NCBI GenBank assembly: GCA_905339165.1
Contig: CAJPFH010000001.1
Location: forward strand, 1 to 60,542
Direction of reading: 5' to 3'
DNA length: 60,542 nt
Source of the DNA: Flavobacteriales bacterium
Lineage (GTDB): Bacteria > Bacteroidota > Bacteroidia > Flavobacteriales_E > Vicingaceae
Each line of letters starts with the position of its first letter. The first letter of the stretch is position 1. A model generated the notes under the pieces. It was given only the letters and a program-made list of their open reading frames with translations, ran no database searches and was not told the origin of the DNA. A program made the position numbers and the translations under genes. Positions 26,757 to 34,871 of the stretch are shown here, piece after piece.

Positions 26757-28241
26757 CTATTTTTTTAGTCGTTTTATTTTATTCTCTATTATTTTAATTC
26801 TAGGTAGCATAGCGTCTTGTATACGTTTGGCGTAGCGAATGCTATCTATAATTTCTTTTTGTTTTGTTTCTATTAACTCTTTTTGTTTTACAACTTCTTC
26901 GGTTCGTTCTTTTACCTGAGTTTCTAGAGTGATGTTTTGTTCTTCTAAGAGTTTCTTTTTTTCAATTTCTTGTTTTAGATTTTCGGCCGAAAGGGTTTCT
27001 ACATTTTTAATTTGTAGTTTCAGGTCTTTATTTACCAAAGAAAAATGATAGGCAAGATAAACCGACATGGATATAGGAATACTAACCAAAGAAAACAGAA
27101 CAAGCAAAATAATGCTAATACTTAACCATGATCCTTCGATGTGTACCGTTGAATTATTTGATAAAAAAGAAATAACAAAGATTGCTGTTAGAAGGGTTGC
27201 AAATACCAATAATCCTAAGCCTAATATTTTTGCTCCACGAATTTTCTTTTTTATGGCTAAATAAATGACTCGTAAACATTCTACTACCGATATTAGTACG
27301 CAAGCGATAAGAATAATCCTTGTGTATTCGGCTTTGGTGTTTAGGATATAGAGTATTCCGTAAAGGGTAAAAAGAAAAACGAGCAATTTAAATCGCTTAG
27401 GAAAAAAGTTATTGTAGTATATAGAATAAAAGAATGCATTAAGCGTAATAAAAAACGGAATAAGAAGCATCAATAAATATTCTTTTAAAAAAAGAGTAAT
27501 GGGGGTGTAAGAAATAATCTCTGACAGGATAGAAAGTATTATAATGAGACCATAAGAAAAAATATGTAAACTGTAGTACAAATTCGTTTTCTGTTCTTTA
27601 TAAAAGAGAAACAGCAACAGATGTATAAAACAAAGAGAAAAAAGAAAACTACTTAATAGAGTCCCCAGTATTGAGAGCATATTTTGCTCACCCTCAACTA
27701 TCTCTGTTTGAGAGAAAGACACCATAATTCCTTTTAAAGGTTGCTTTCTATTACTAGTATATCTGTGGTAAAAATTGTTGGAGTACCTAATTGCTAACAC
27801 ATTTGTTTCGGCTTTTTGGTTGGGCATAATAGTTACAACTTTTTTATCTAAAAAAAAAGGAGTTTCATGGTTTGCATTTGTGCCTATTCTGCCAAATGAA
27901 TAAATACGATTGCCGTTTAAGTAAATCTCTGAAGCTCCTAATTGAGAAAGGGTAAGACAGCAGGGAATGTTATTTGCCAGTTTTTCGGAAGAAAATGCAA
28001 ATCTAAACCAACCAATTCCTTCGTAGACAACCGTATCGGTTTTAACTTCTATCCAGTTACTGTCGTTGTAATTTATTTGTGAATATTCGGGTTGATCATC
28101 GAGTATAAATTTTGCTTTGGAAAAATCTAGAACCAGAGCAGAGTCTTGCGTTACATCAACATGAAAAGCTACTCCTCTTCTTTGCGAGTATGAGATTAAG
28201 TGAGAGCAAACGAAGAAGAGAATGAGCAGACGATTTTGCAT
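26757..28241 (-). CDS. 7TMR-DISM sensor protein with coiled coil, apparently truncated before an output domain
   Basis: 494 residues. A signal peptide is followed by an extracytoplasmic jelly-roll-like domain (GWFRFAFSS, LSQLGASEIYLNGNRIYSFG), then seven hydrophobic helices (about 190-395, the 7TM-DISM region). A long coiled coil comes next (about 405-470, with TLETQVKERTEEVVKQKELI). The protein ends in DSIRYAKRIQDAMLP plus 16 residues. In Bacteroidota relatives that phrase leads directly into a SpoIIE/PP2C phosphatase, but here a stop follows and the M16 gene occupies the downstream DNA. The protein may therefore signal through partners, or be a truncated remnant. Confidence 0.82.
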   Translation of the reverse strand: MQNRLLILFFVCSHLISYSQRRGVAFHVDVTQDSALVLDFSKAKFILDDQPEYSQINYNDSNWIEVKTDTVVYEGIGWFRFAFSSEKLANNIPCCLTLSQLGASEIYLNGNRIYSFGRIGTNANHETPFFLDKKVVTIMPNQKAETNVLAIRYSNNFYHRYTSNRKQPLKGIMVSFSQTEIVEGEQNMLSILGTLLSSFLFSLCFIHLLLFLFYKEQKTNLYYSLHIFSYGLIIILSILSEIISYTPITLFLKEYLLMLLIPFFITLNAFFYSIYYNNFFPKRFKLLVFLFTLYGILYILNTKAEYTRIILIACVLISVVECLRVIYLAIKKKIRGAKILGLGLLVFATLLTAIFVISFLSNNSTVHIEGSWLSISIILLVLFSLVSIPISMSVYLAYHFSLVNKDLKLQIKNVETLSAENLKQEIEKKKLLEEQNITLETQVKERTEEVVKQKELIETKQKEIIDSIRYAKRIQDAMLPRIKIIENKIKRLKK

Positions 28242-28277
28242 TTATTTTTTCTTTACGTAAATGTAAATAGAAATCTG

Positions 28278-29795
28278 TTAATGCAGTAACACTCCATTTT
28301 CATCCGCCTTTATCTCTAAGGTATTGAGCAGTTGCAACGCTTCTTTTATCAGTATGTGCATTTCGGTATCCTGAGTTAAAAAAGGAATTTTTTCTCTAAC
28401 TTTCAAAACAAAGTCTTCGATATATGCCGAACTTTTTAAGGACTTTTTGTAGTTTAGGGCTTGTGTAGAAACAAGAAGTTCAATAGCGAAGAGTTGTTTT
28501 ACATTTTCTAAAACACGAAATGCTTTGGTTGCGGCATTGGCACCCATGCTCACGTGGTCTTCTTGTCCGTTTGAAGAATCTATGGTATCAACACTTGCGG
28601 GTGTACATAATTGTTTGTTTTGGCTAACTATAGAGGCTGCAGTGTATTGCAAAATCATCATACCACTATTTAAGCCCGGGTTCGAAGCAAGAAAGGGAGG
28701 CAAGCCTCTTTGGCCGGATATGAGTTTATACACTCTTCGTTCGGATATACTACCCAATTCGGCCATGGCAAGGCATAAGAAATCTAATGCAAGTGCAAGG
28801 GGCTGACCATGAAAGTTTCCGCCCGAAATTATTTTTTCTTCATTTGCAAACAAGGTAGGGTTATCGGTAACCGAGTTAATTTCGGTTTCAAAAACTTTTT
28901 TTACGTACATAATGGCATCTTTGCTAGCACCGTGTACTTGCGGTATACAGCGAAAACTATAGGGGTCCTGAACATGTTCTTTTTGTCGGTTAAAGAGCGG
29001 GCTCCCATTTAGTATTTTCTGAATATTTCTGGAGGTTATAAATTGTCCGTTGTGCGGACGTACTTTGTGTATTAAATCATCAAAAGGTTCCGGTCTGGCA
29101 TCGAATGCTTCAATAGAAACGCAGGAAATTACATCGGAAAATGCACTTAATTTATTTAATTGCATCAGGAGGTAGCTGCCGTAAGCACTCATAAACTGTG
29201 TGCCGTTTAATAGGGCCAAACCTTCTTTTGCTTGAAGTTCTATAGGGTTCCAACCCATGCGTTTGTTTAATTCGCTGCCACTTATTTTTTGATGTTGGAA
29301 AAACACTTCGCCCATTCCAATAAGCGGAAGAGAAAGATGTGCCAAAGGAGCCAAATCGCCTGATGCACCTAGAGAACCTTGTTGATACACTACGGGTGTA
29401 ATGTCGTTATTGTAAAAGTCAATCAGGCGTTGTACGGTAGCTAATTGTACTCCGGAGTGCCCTTGTGCCAAGCCTTTTATTTTTAAAAACAGCATGAGTT
29501 TTACAATTTCTTTGGGCACCTCTTTTCCGGTTCCGCAGGCATGCGACATGACTAAATTTTTTTGTAAAACAGCCAAATCCGATTCAGGAATACGAGTATT
29601 GCACAAAGCCCCAAAGCCTGTATTTACTCCGTACACCGATATGTTTTCGTTTAGTTTTTTTTGTAAAAAACAATAACATTTTTCTATTTTTTCTTTCGCA
29701 ATTTCCGATAGGGTGAGGGCGGCATAATTCTCTACCATTTCTATTAAATCAGAAATCTTTATCCAGTTGTGGTTTATTTCAATTTCTTTTTTCAT
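28278..29795 (-). CDS. hutH: Histidine ammonia-lyase
   Basis: 505 residues. It deaminates histidine to urocanate, the first step of histidine degradation. The MIO cofactor triad Ala-Ser-Gly is at 144-146 in GSLGASGDLAPLAHLSLPLIG. The active-site tyrosine is at about 56 in YGVNTGFG, and SANGQEDHVSMG-type residues (SSNGQEDHVSMGANAA) are conserved. No hutU, hutI or hutG is visible nearby. The ATG overlaps the hisS stop by four bases (ATGA, 29792-29795), so a histidine-degrading enzyme is translationally coupled to histidyl-tRNA synthetase. Confidence 0.94.
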   Translation of the reverse strand: MKKEIEINHNWIKISDLIEMVENYAALTLSEIAKEKIEKCYCFLQKKLNENISVYGVNTGFGALCNTRIPESDLAVLQKNLVMSHACGTGKEVPKEIVKLMLFLKIKGLAQGHSGVQLATVQRLIDFYNNDITPVVYQQGSLGASGDLAPLAHLSLPLIGMGEVFFQHQKISGSELNKRMGWNPIELQAKEGLALLNGTQFMSAYGSYLLMQLNKLSAFSDVISCVSIEAFDARPEPFDDLIHKVRPHNGQFITSRNIQKILNGSPLFNRQKEHVQDPYSFRCIPQVHGASKDAIMYVKKVFETEINSVTDNPTLFANEEKIISGGNFHGQPLALALDFLCLAMAELGSISERRVYKLISGQRGLPPFLASNPGLNSGMMILQYTAASIVSQNKQLCTPASVDTIDSSNGQEDHVSMGANAATKAFRVLENVKQLFAIELLVSTQALNYKKSLKSSAYIEDFVLKVREKIPFLTQDTEMHILIKEALQLLNTLEIKADENGVLLH

Positions 29796-31225
29796 ACTGT
29801 TTTGAACAGATTTATCAATTCGGTTTCGCTAAGGGACTTTTGCTCTCCGGTGTCCATTTTTTTTAAAGTGAATGTTTGCTCTTTTATTTCGTCTTCCCCG
29901 GCAATAACTACATAGGGAATGTTTTTGTCATTAGCGTATTTCATTTGTTTTTTTAACTTGGCTGTGTCTGGGTACATTTCTGAATTCACTCCTTTTTCGC
30001 GCAATTTAAATACTGTTTGAAGGCAATAGTTGGTTTCCTTTTCGCCAAAATTGATGAATAACACAAGAGTGCTTTCGCTGAGCAGATTTGCTTTTTCGAA
30101 AAGTCCGAGTTCGTTCATTGCATCGTAAATACGGTCAATGCCAAAAGAGATGCCCACACCTGAAACATTTTTTAATCCAAAAATTCCGGTTAAATCATCA
30201 TAGCGACCTCCACCGCAAATGCTTCCTATTTGCACATTTTTAGCCTTTACTTCAAAAATAGCTCCTGTGTAGTAGTTTAATCCGCGGGCGAGGGTTATAT
30301 CAAAATCTACTTCAGATTGAATGTTGGCAAGATGCTTTAATGTTTCAAAAACATATTCTATTTCTTTTATTCCTTTTTTTCCAATTTCGGACGATTCAAA
30401 AAGATTGGAAAGCAGGCTTATCTTTTCCTGAAAATCTCCTTTAAAATGAAGCAACGGCTTAATGGCCTGAATAGCTTCATCGGAGATTCCTTTACTTTGC
30501 ATTTCTTCTATCACTTTTTCTTGCCCAATTTTATCAAGTTTATCTATAGCTACAGTAATATCGGTTATTTTTTCTGGCTGACCGGCAATTTCTGCAATTC
30601 CTCCAAGTATTTTTCGGTTGTTTATTTTAATGGTAATAGGCATGGAGATTTTAGTAAAAACATCATCTATTAATTTTACCAATTCTACTTCGTTGAGTAA
30701 TGCATCAGAGCCAATGATATCGGCATCGCACTGGTAAAATTCGCGGTATCGGCCTTTTTGTGGCCTATCGGCTCGCCATACAGGCTGTATTTGGTATCGT
30801 TTAAACGGAAAGGTAATTTCGTTTTGATGTTGCACAACGTATCTTGCAAAGGGTACGGTTAGATCGTAGCGAAGAGCTTTTTCGCTTATTTCGGAAAGGT
30901 GTTTGGTAAAGTCTACCTTATGATCGAATAAAAACCATTCGTTGGCAAGGCTTTTCTCTTTTGTAATTTCATCAATTTCTTTTTTTGATAAAGAGAATTT
31001 TTCGAGATAATTGCCACTGTTCAGTATTTTAAAAATGAGGCGGTCGCCTTCTTCTCCATATTTACCCATCAGAGTATCCATATTTTCCATGGCAGGTGTT
31101 TCAATAGGAAGAAATCCGTAAAGTTTAAAAGTGTTTTTGATTATGGTAAAAAGATAATTTCTTCTGCTCATTTCGGTGGGGCCAAAATCTCGAGTACCTT
31201 TAGGAGTAGTTGGTTTGTAACTCAT
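29792..31225 (-). CDS. hisS: Histidine--tRNA ligase
   Basis: 477 residues, class II aminoacyl-tRNA synthetase. N-terminal TPKGTRDFGP is the HisRS signature. Motif 2 is RYQIQPVWRADRPQKGRYREFYQCDADIIG, written here only for its key residues R-x-x-x-x-Q-P-V-W-R and the F-x-Q-x-D core. The histidine-specific motif is LARGLNYYTGAIFEV. Motif 3 is GVGISFGIDRI. A C-terminal anticodon-binding domain follows (FINFGEKE ... MYPDTAKLKKQMKYAND). It charges tRNA-His in the cytoplasm. It heads a two-gene operon with hutH. The 5' region to the divergent SBBP gene is 237 bases and contains no other gene. Confidence 0.95.
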   Translation of the reverse strand: MSYKPTTPKGTRDFGPTEMSRRNYLFTIIKNTFKLYGFLPIETPAMENMDTLMGKYGEEGDRLIFKILNSGNYLEKFSLSKKEIDEITKEKSLANEWFLFDHKVDFTKHLSEISEKALRYDLTVPFARYVVQHQNEITFPFKRYQIQPVWRADRPQKGRYREFYQCDADIIGSDALLNEVELVKLIDDVFTKISMPITIKINNRKILGGIAEIAGQPEKITDITVAIDKLDKIGQEKVIEEMQSKGISDEAIQAIKPLLHFKGDFQEKISLLSNLFESSEIGKKGIKEIEYVFETLKHLANIQSEVDFDITLARGLNYYTGAIFEVKAKNVQIGSICGGGRYDDLTGIFGLKNVSGVGISFGIDRIYDAMNELGLFEKANLLSESTLVLFINFGEKETNYCLQTVFKLREKGVNSEMYPDTAKLKKQMKYANDKNIPYVVIAGEDEIKEQTFTLKKMDTGEQKSLSETELINLFKTV

Positions 31226-31372
31226 GCGTAAGATAATAAGCCGCTAAGTTATGAAATAGAATGAAACAGAAAGTAAACCAAAATGCTTGTTCGAAATAGT
31301 GGTTATTATAATGTAACTTCGTATATGGGCAATAGGAAATATCCTTTTTCGCACCATATAGCTTAATCATCG

Positions 31373-31435
31373 TAACTTTGTGTAAACATTTATACAACCA
31401 AAATTGTTACATCTTAAATACAATGCATAACTTTA
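31373..31435 (+). promoter_or_regulatory. Possible promoter elements of the SBBP protein gene
   Basis: TAACTTTG at 31373-31380 is a perfect -7 element, with TTTC 22 bases upstream as a weak -33 box. A second, weaker candidate, TAACTTTA at 31428-31435 with TTG at 31404-31406, lies nearer the TTG start codon at 31463. Which one is used cannot be decided from sequence. Confidence 0.4.
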
Positions 31436-31462
31436 GGAATTAACTTTAAAAAACATTTAACA

Positions 31463-33943
31463 TTGAAAAAGAAAAACAGTATACTCATTTTTGCTTTTTT
31501 TATTTCGTTGAACTGTATTTTTGGTAATACGATGGTTAAAACAATTGGTTTTGTCGAAAACAAAGGGCAAATTTTAAATCAGTTTGAAACTCCAAACCAA
31601 GAAGTAAAATATCTGCTGCATGGAAACGGAATGAATGTACAACTGAAAAAAAATAGCTTCAGTTATGATACATATAAAATTGAGAGAAAAAGTGCAGAAT
31701 CAGCAATTTTAAATGAATTAGAAGATTCGGAAAAATTATATTATAAAGAGGCTGCTAATAACAATAGCTATCTCTTTAACCGAATAGATATAGCGTTTTT
31801 AGGAGCTAACCCTAATCCGGAAATTGTTTCAGCGCAAGTCTTAGAAGCGTATTATAACTTTTATACCTATAATACAAAAGAAGAGGGGGTAACACATGTA
31901 AGATCCTATTCCAAAATTACATACAAAAACATATATGATGGTATTGACATTGAGTTTGTGAGTCATCCATCAAAAAATAAATTTTTTGAATACAATTTTA
32001 TAATTCATCCGGGTGCCGATTTATCACAAATTTCAATAAGATATAACGGGGTAGATTTTTCTGAAATTAAGAATAATAGTGTAAGACTATATGTGCACAA
32101 TGGAACCATAGAAGAGCAAATTCCGTTTACGTATATCTCTGAATCGAAGAGACCATGCGTTGCACTATACGAGGAGAAAGGAATAAATACCTACGGAATA
32201 AAAGTAAAAGGTGTAGTAAAAGGTAAAACATTAGTAATAGACCCCATGCCTGTTTTAAGTTGGGGAACTTATTTTGGGCACACCGAGTACGATGAAATAC
32301 TCAATGTACATGCTGATAATTACGAAAATGTATATTCTGTAGGCCGAACTAAATCCTTAATGAATATTGCTACCAATAATGCTTTTAGTAGTGTTTACAA
32401 TGGAGGAAGCAGTGATGCCCTGCTTGCAAAATTTAATTTAAGCGGGCAGCTTTTATGGTGTACATACTATGGTGGTTCTGAGTTTGACTATGGTTGGGAT
32501 GTTACCACCGTAGATACGAATGTGTTTATTTTAGGAGAAACCCGTTCTGCTACCAATATTTCCACAATGGGAACTCATCAACCTGCATTTGCAGGAGGAA
32601 ACAGCGATGCTTTTGTTTGCAGGTTTACACAGTCTGGTTTGCGTATTTGGGCTACCTATTATGGGGGAGGGTTTACTGAATATACTAGAGGAATTGCCAA
32701 TAATGGAAATGCCCTCTTTATTACCGGAAGAACCTCTTCTTTAAATAATATTTCCACACCAGGGGCTCATAAAACAACTTATTCGGATTTAAGCGATATG
32801 TTTTTAGCTTCTCTTTCTCTTAATGGAGGGCTTAATTGGGCTACCTATTTTGGTGGAAATGAAATGGACTTAGGTAGAGATATATTGGTAGATAATGCCG
32901 GAAGAATTGTTGTAATAGGTTCTACCAAATCGGCTACAGGAATAGCTACGGTGGGTTCTTATAAAACTTATTTATCAGGCATTATGGACGCATTTATAGC
33001 AAAATTCACAAGCTCGGGTAATCTTATTTGGGCAACCTACTACGGAGGTAACGATACAGATGATGCGGTTAGCATAAGCAGTGACTCCCAACAAAATATT
33101 TATATAGTAGGAAACACAGCTTCTTTAAACGGTATTAGCACTTCTACTGCTCACCAGTTTTTTTATGCAGGAGGAGGTACCGATGCTTTTTTGGCCAAGT
33201 TTTCAAAAAATGGAAACCTTATGTTTGGAACTTACTACGGAGGAAGCAATAACGATAGAGGGTATGGAGTAACGACTAATTTAAACGATGATGTAATTAT
33301 TGTAGGATCTACAATTTCTACTAATAATATTTCTACCAGTGGTGCATTACAGCAAAATTTGGCAGGAGGATATGATGCTTATGTAGCTATGTTTAATAAA
33401 TTTGGACAAAGACTATGGGGTTCTTACTACGGTGGAGTAAACGATGATATTCCACATAGTGTTTCGGTAGTTCCGATTGCTGCATTCTGCGATTTTTTTG
33501 TGGGAGGTTGGACCTTTTCGTCTTCCGGAATATCTACTCCTTTCTCGCATCAACCTGTTTTTTCAGGAGGTACATTGTCCGATGCTTTTTTAACACATTT
33601 CAAAACCTGTGTTCCTAATAACATTATTCCTCAAAACCTTATGCCCTCACAGGTTAATAATAATCTAAAAAGAGACCTGCAAAACGAGGAAGAGAGTGAC
33701 GAAAAAAATAAAATAGAAATTATAGAATACGCATCTTTTGTTGAGATTCATGCACATTCAACTATTCGCATGGTTCAGATAGTAGATTTAGCAGGCAAAG
33801 TGCTCTCTGAACTTTCGCTCTTGCAAGATAAAGCCATTGTGTCAACGCAATATATATCCACGGGAGTGTATCTTCTAAAGGTATATACCGAAGCGGAAAC
33901 ACCCTTGGTAAAAAAGATTTTTTTAAATTCTTTACAAAACTAG
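31463..33943 (+). CDS. SBBP-repeat beta-propeller cell-surface protein with T9SS type A sorting domain
   Basis: 826 residues starting at TTG 31463; the first in-frame ATG is 23 codons later, inside the mature protein. A signal peptide (NSILIFAFFISLNCIFG) precedes a DUF7948-like N-terminal domain (GFVENKGQILNQFETPNQ). About seven SBBP units of 63-65 residues follow, each containing W-x-T-Y-Y/F-G-G and I-S-T-x-G plus DAFLAKF-like strands. Examples are WCTYYGGSEFDYGW, WATYYGGGFTEYTRG, WATYFGGNEMDLGR and WATYYGGNDTDDAV. The last 75 residues form a type A sorting domain (VDLAGKVLSEL ... STGVYLLKVYTE ... VKKIFLN). It is predicted to be exported by T9SS and anchored or released at the surface. Confidence 0.88.
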   Translation: MKKKNSILIFAFFISLNCIFGNTMVKTIGFVENKGQILNQFETPNQEVKYLLHGNGMNVQLKKNSFSYDTYKIERKSAESAILNELEDSEKLYYKEAANNNSYLFNRIDIAFLGANPNPEIVSAQVLEAYYNFYTYNTKEEGVTHVRSYSKITYKNIYDGIDIEFVSHPSKNKFFEYNFIIHPGADLSQISIRYNGVDFSEIKNNSVRLYVHNGTIEEQIPFTYISESKRPCVALYEEKGINTYGIKVKGVVKGKTLVIDPMPVLSWGTYFGHTEYDEILNVHADNYENVYSVGRTKSLMNIATNNAFSSVYNGGSSDALLAKFNLSGQLLWCTYYGGSEFDYGWDVTTVDTNVFILGETRSATNISTMGTHQPAFAGGNSDAFVCRFTQSGLRIWATYYGGGFTEYTRGIANNGNALFITGRTSSLNNISTPGAHKTTYSDLSDMFLASLSLNGGLNWATYFGGNEMDLGRDILVDNAGRIVVIGSTKSATGIATVGSYKTYLSGIMDAFIAKFTSSGNLIWATYYGGNDTDDAVSISSDSQQNIYIVGNTASLNGISTSTAHQFFYAGGGTDAFLAKFSKNGNLMFGTYYGGSNNDRGYGVTTNLNDDVIIVGSTISTNNISTSGALQQNLAGGYDAYVAMFNKFGQRLWGSYYGGVNDDIPHSVSVVPIAAFCDFFVGGWTFSSSGISTPFSHQPVFSGGTLSDAFLTHFKTCVPNNIIPQNLMPSQVNNNLKRDLQNEEESDEKNKIEIIEYASFVEIHAHSTIRMVQIVDLAGKVLSELSLLQDKAIVSTQYISTGVYLLKVYTEAETPLVKKIFLNSLQN

Positions 33944-33957
33944 CTGGTTATCTGGTA

Positions 33958-34464
33958 CTAGGTTAGATAAACCACGCTTTTTCCTTTTTCTTTAAACTCT
34001 ACGTGCACCAAATCTTTTAGTGTGGTAGATAAAGAAAGGCCAACATATTCGGCTGAAACAGGGTAGGAAGGGTGGTCTCGGTTTACTAATACGGCACAAG
34101 CTAATTTTTTAAGCGGAGAGTTAAGAAAAAACTTACTCGTGTAGGCTAATATTTTACCCGAGTTTAAAACATCATCAAAAATAATAACCACCTTGTTTTT
34201 ATAATCGCTTTCTTGTAAACTAAAATGTATATCCTTTGACAGTGGATTTTTTTTGTCGATTTCAATTTTTCCCAGTGTAATTTTTAGTTCAGATATTTTT
34301 TTTAAAACTTTCGACACTTTCTGGGCAAAAAGATACCCTGAGTTAGCAATTCCTGCAATAATTATTTCTTTTTCACCAATATTGTTTTCGGCTATTTGGT
34401 ATGCAATGCGGTTAATTTTTTGTTCAATCTGTTCCGCATTAAGTATAATAGATTTTGTACTCAT
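33958..34464 (-). CDS. PyrR-like phosphoribosyltransferase
   Basis: 168 residues, type I phosphoribosyltransferase fold. The PRPP-binding loop is VVIIFDDVLNSGKIL (92-106), the VVL(V)DDVLxTG motif with S-G in place of T-G. The region VLVNRDHPSYPVSAEYVGLSL is close to the PyrR C-terminal hood. PyrR proteins regulate pyrimidine genes or act as uracil phosphoribosyltransferases; which applies here is not clear. The ATG overlaps the stop of the frameshifted small gene by four bases. It is the last gene of the rlmD operon. Confidence 0.8.
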   Translation of the reverse strand: MSTKSIILNAEQIEQKINRIAYQIAENNIGEKEIIIAGIANSGYLFAQKVSKVLKKISELKITLGKIEIDKKNPLSKDIHFSLQESDYKNKVVIIFDDVLNSGKILAYTSKFFLNSPLKKLACAVLVNRDHPSYPVSAEYVGLSLSTTLKDLVHVEFKEKGKSVVYLT

Positions 34465-34837
34465 TTATCTTTTCTTTTCATTGTATAAATGTGGTAATTG
34501 TACGTGTTTTCAATTTTCACTAATTCCCAATTATTATCGTAAAAGTAATTTAAAAGTGCGGCATACGACTTAAATTTCATTTTTTTTCCTTCTTCGGTTC
34601 TTAATTTTATTTTTTTCTGAAATATATTTCGTCTAACGCCATAGTCTATTTCAACATGAATTTTCCCTCCTAAAAATTACCTCTGGGAATTAACTCAATA
34701 TAGGCAATATCCATTTTATTTAAATCTTCTAACGGGCATTGTTGTTTGCATTGCCGAGGTTTGTTTACCCATACCTGCGATTGAGAATATGCATGAGTAA
34801 AAATGATGTAAAAGGAAAAGAAAATATATTTTTTCAT
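34461..34837 (-). pseudogene. Small secreted protein gene interrupted by a single-base frameshift
   Basis: Translation from ATG 34837 gives a signal peptide (KKYIFFSFYIIFTHAYSQ) and continues to IELIPRGNF, where TAG stops it at 55 residues. Shifting by one base at the five-A run 34672-34676 (T on the coding strand) continues the reading as LGGKIHVEIDYGVRRN, then KLRTEEGKKMKFKSYAALLN and YFYDNNWELVKIENTYNY, ending with TGA at 34461-34463. That stop overlaps the phosphoribosyltransferase ATG by four bases, as real operon genes do. The rebuilt protein of about 125 residues resembles small secreted Bacteroidota proteins with an idyG ... aLNym...GWe pattern. It is either a recent pseudogene, a phase-variable site or an assembly error. 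Confidence 0.75.
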
Positions 34838-34871
34838 ACCGCTGTGTGTTACGAGTGAATATAAAAAAAGG

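Noticed and set aside
31226..31462. Short open frame and possible RNA gene in the hisS/SBBP intergenic region
   Set aside because: The minus-strand frame is just an upstream run into hisS; no tRNA-like cloverleaf or stable stem was seen.
33935..33985. Imperfect hairpin between the SBBP gene and the phosphoribosyltransferase gene
   Set aside because: The GGTTATCT/AGATAAACC pairing has a bulge and overlaps coding sequence; too weak to call a terminator.
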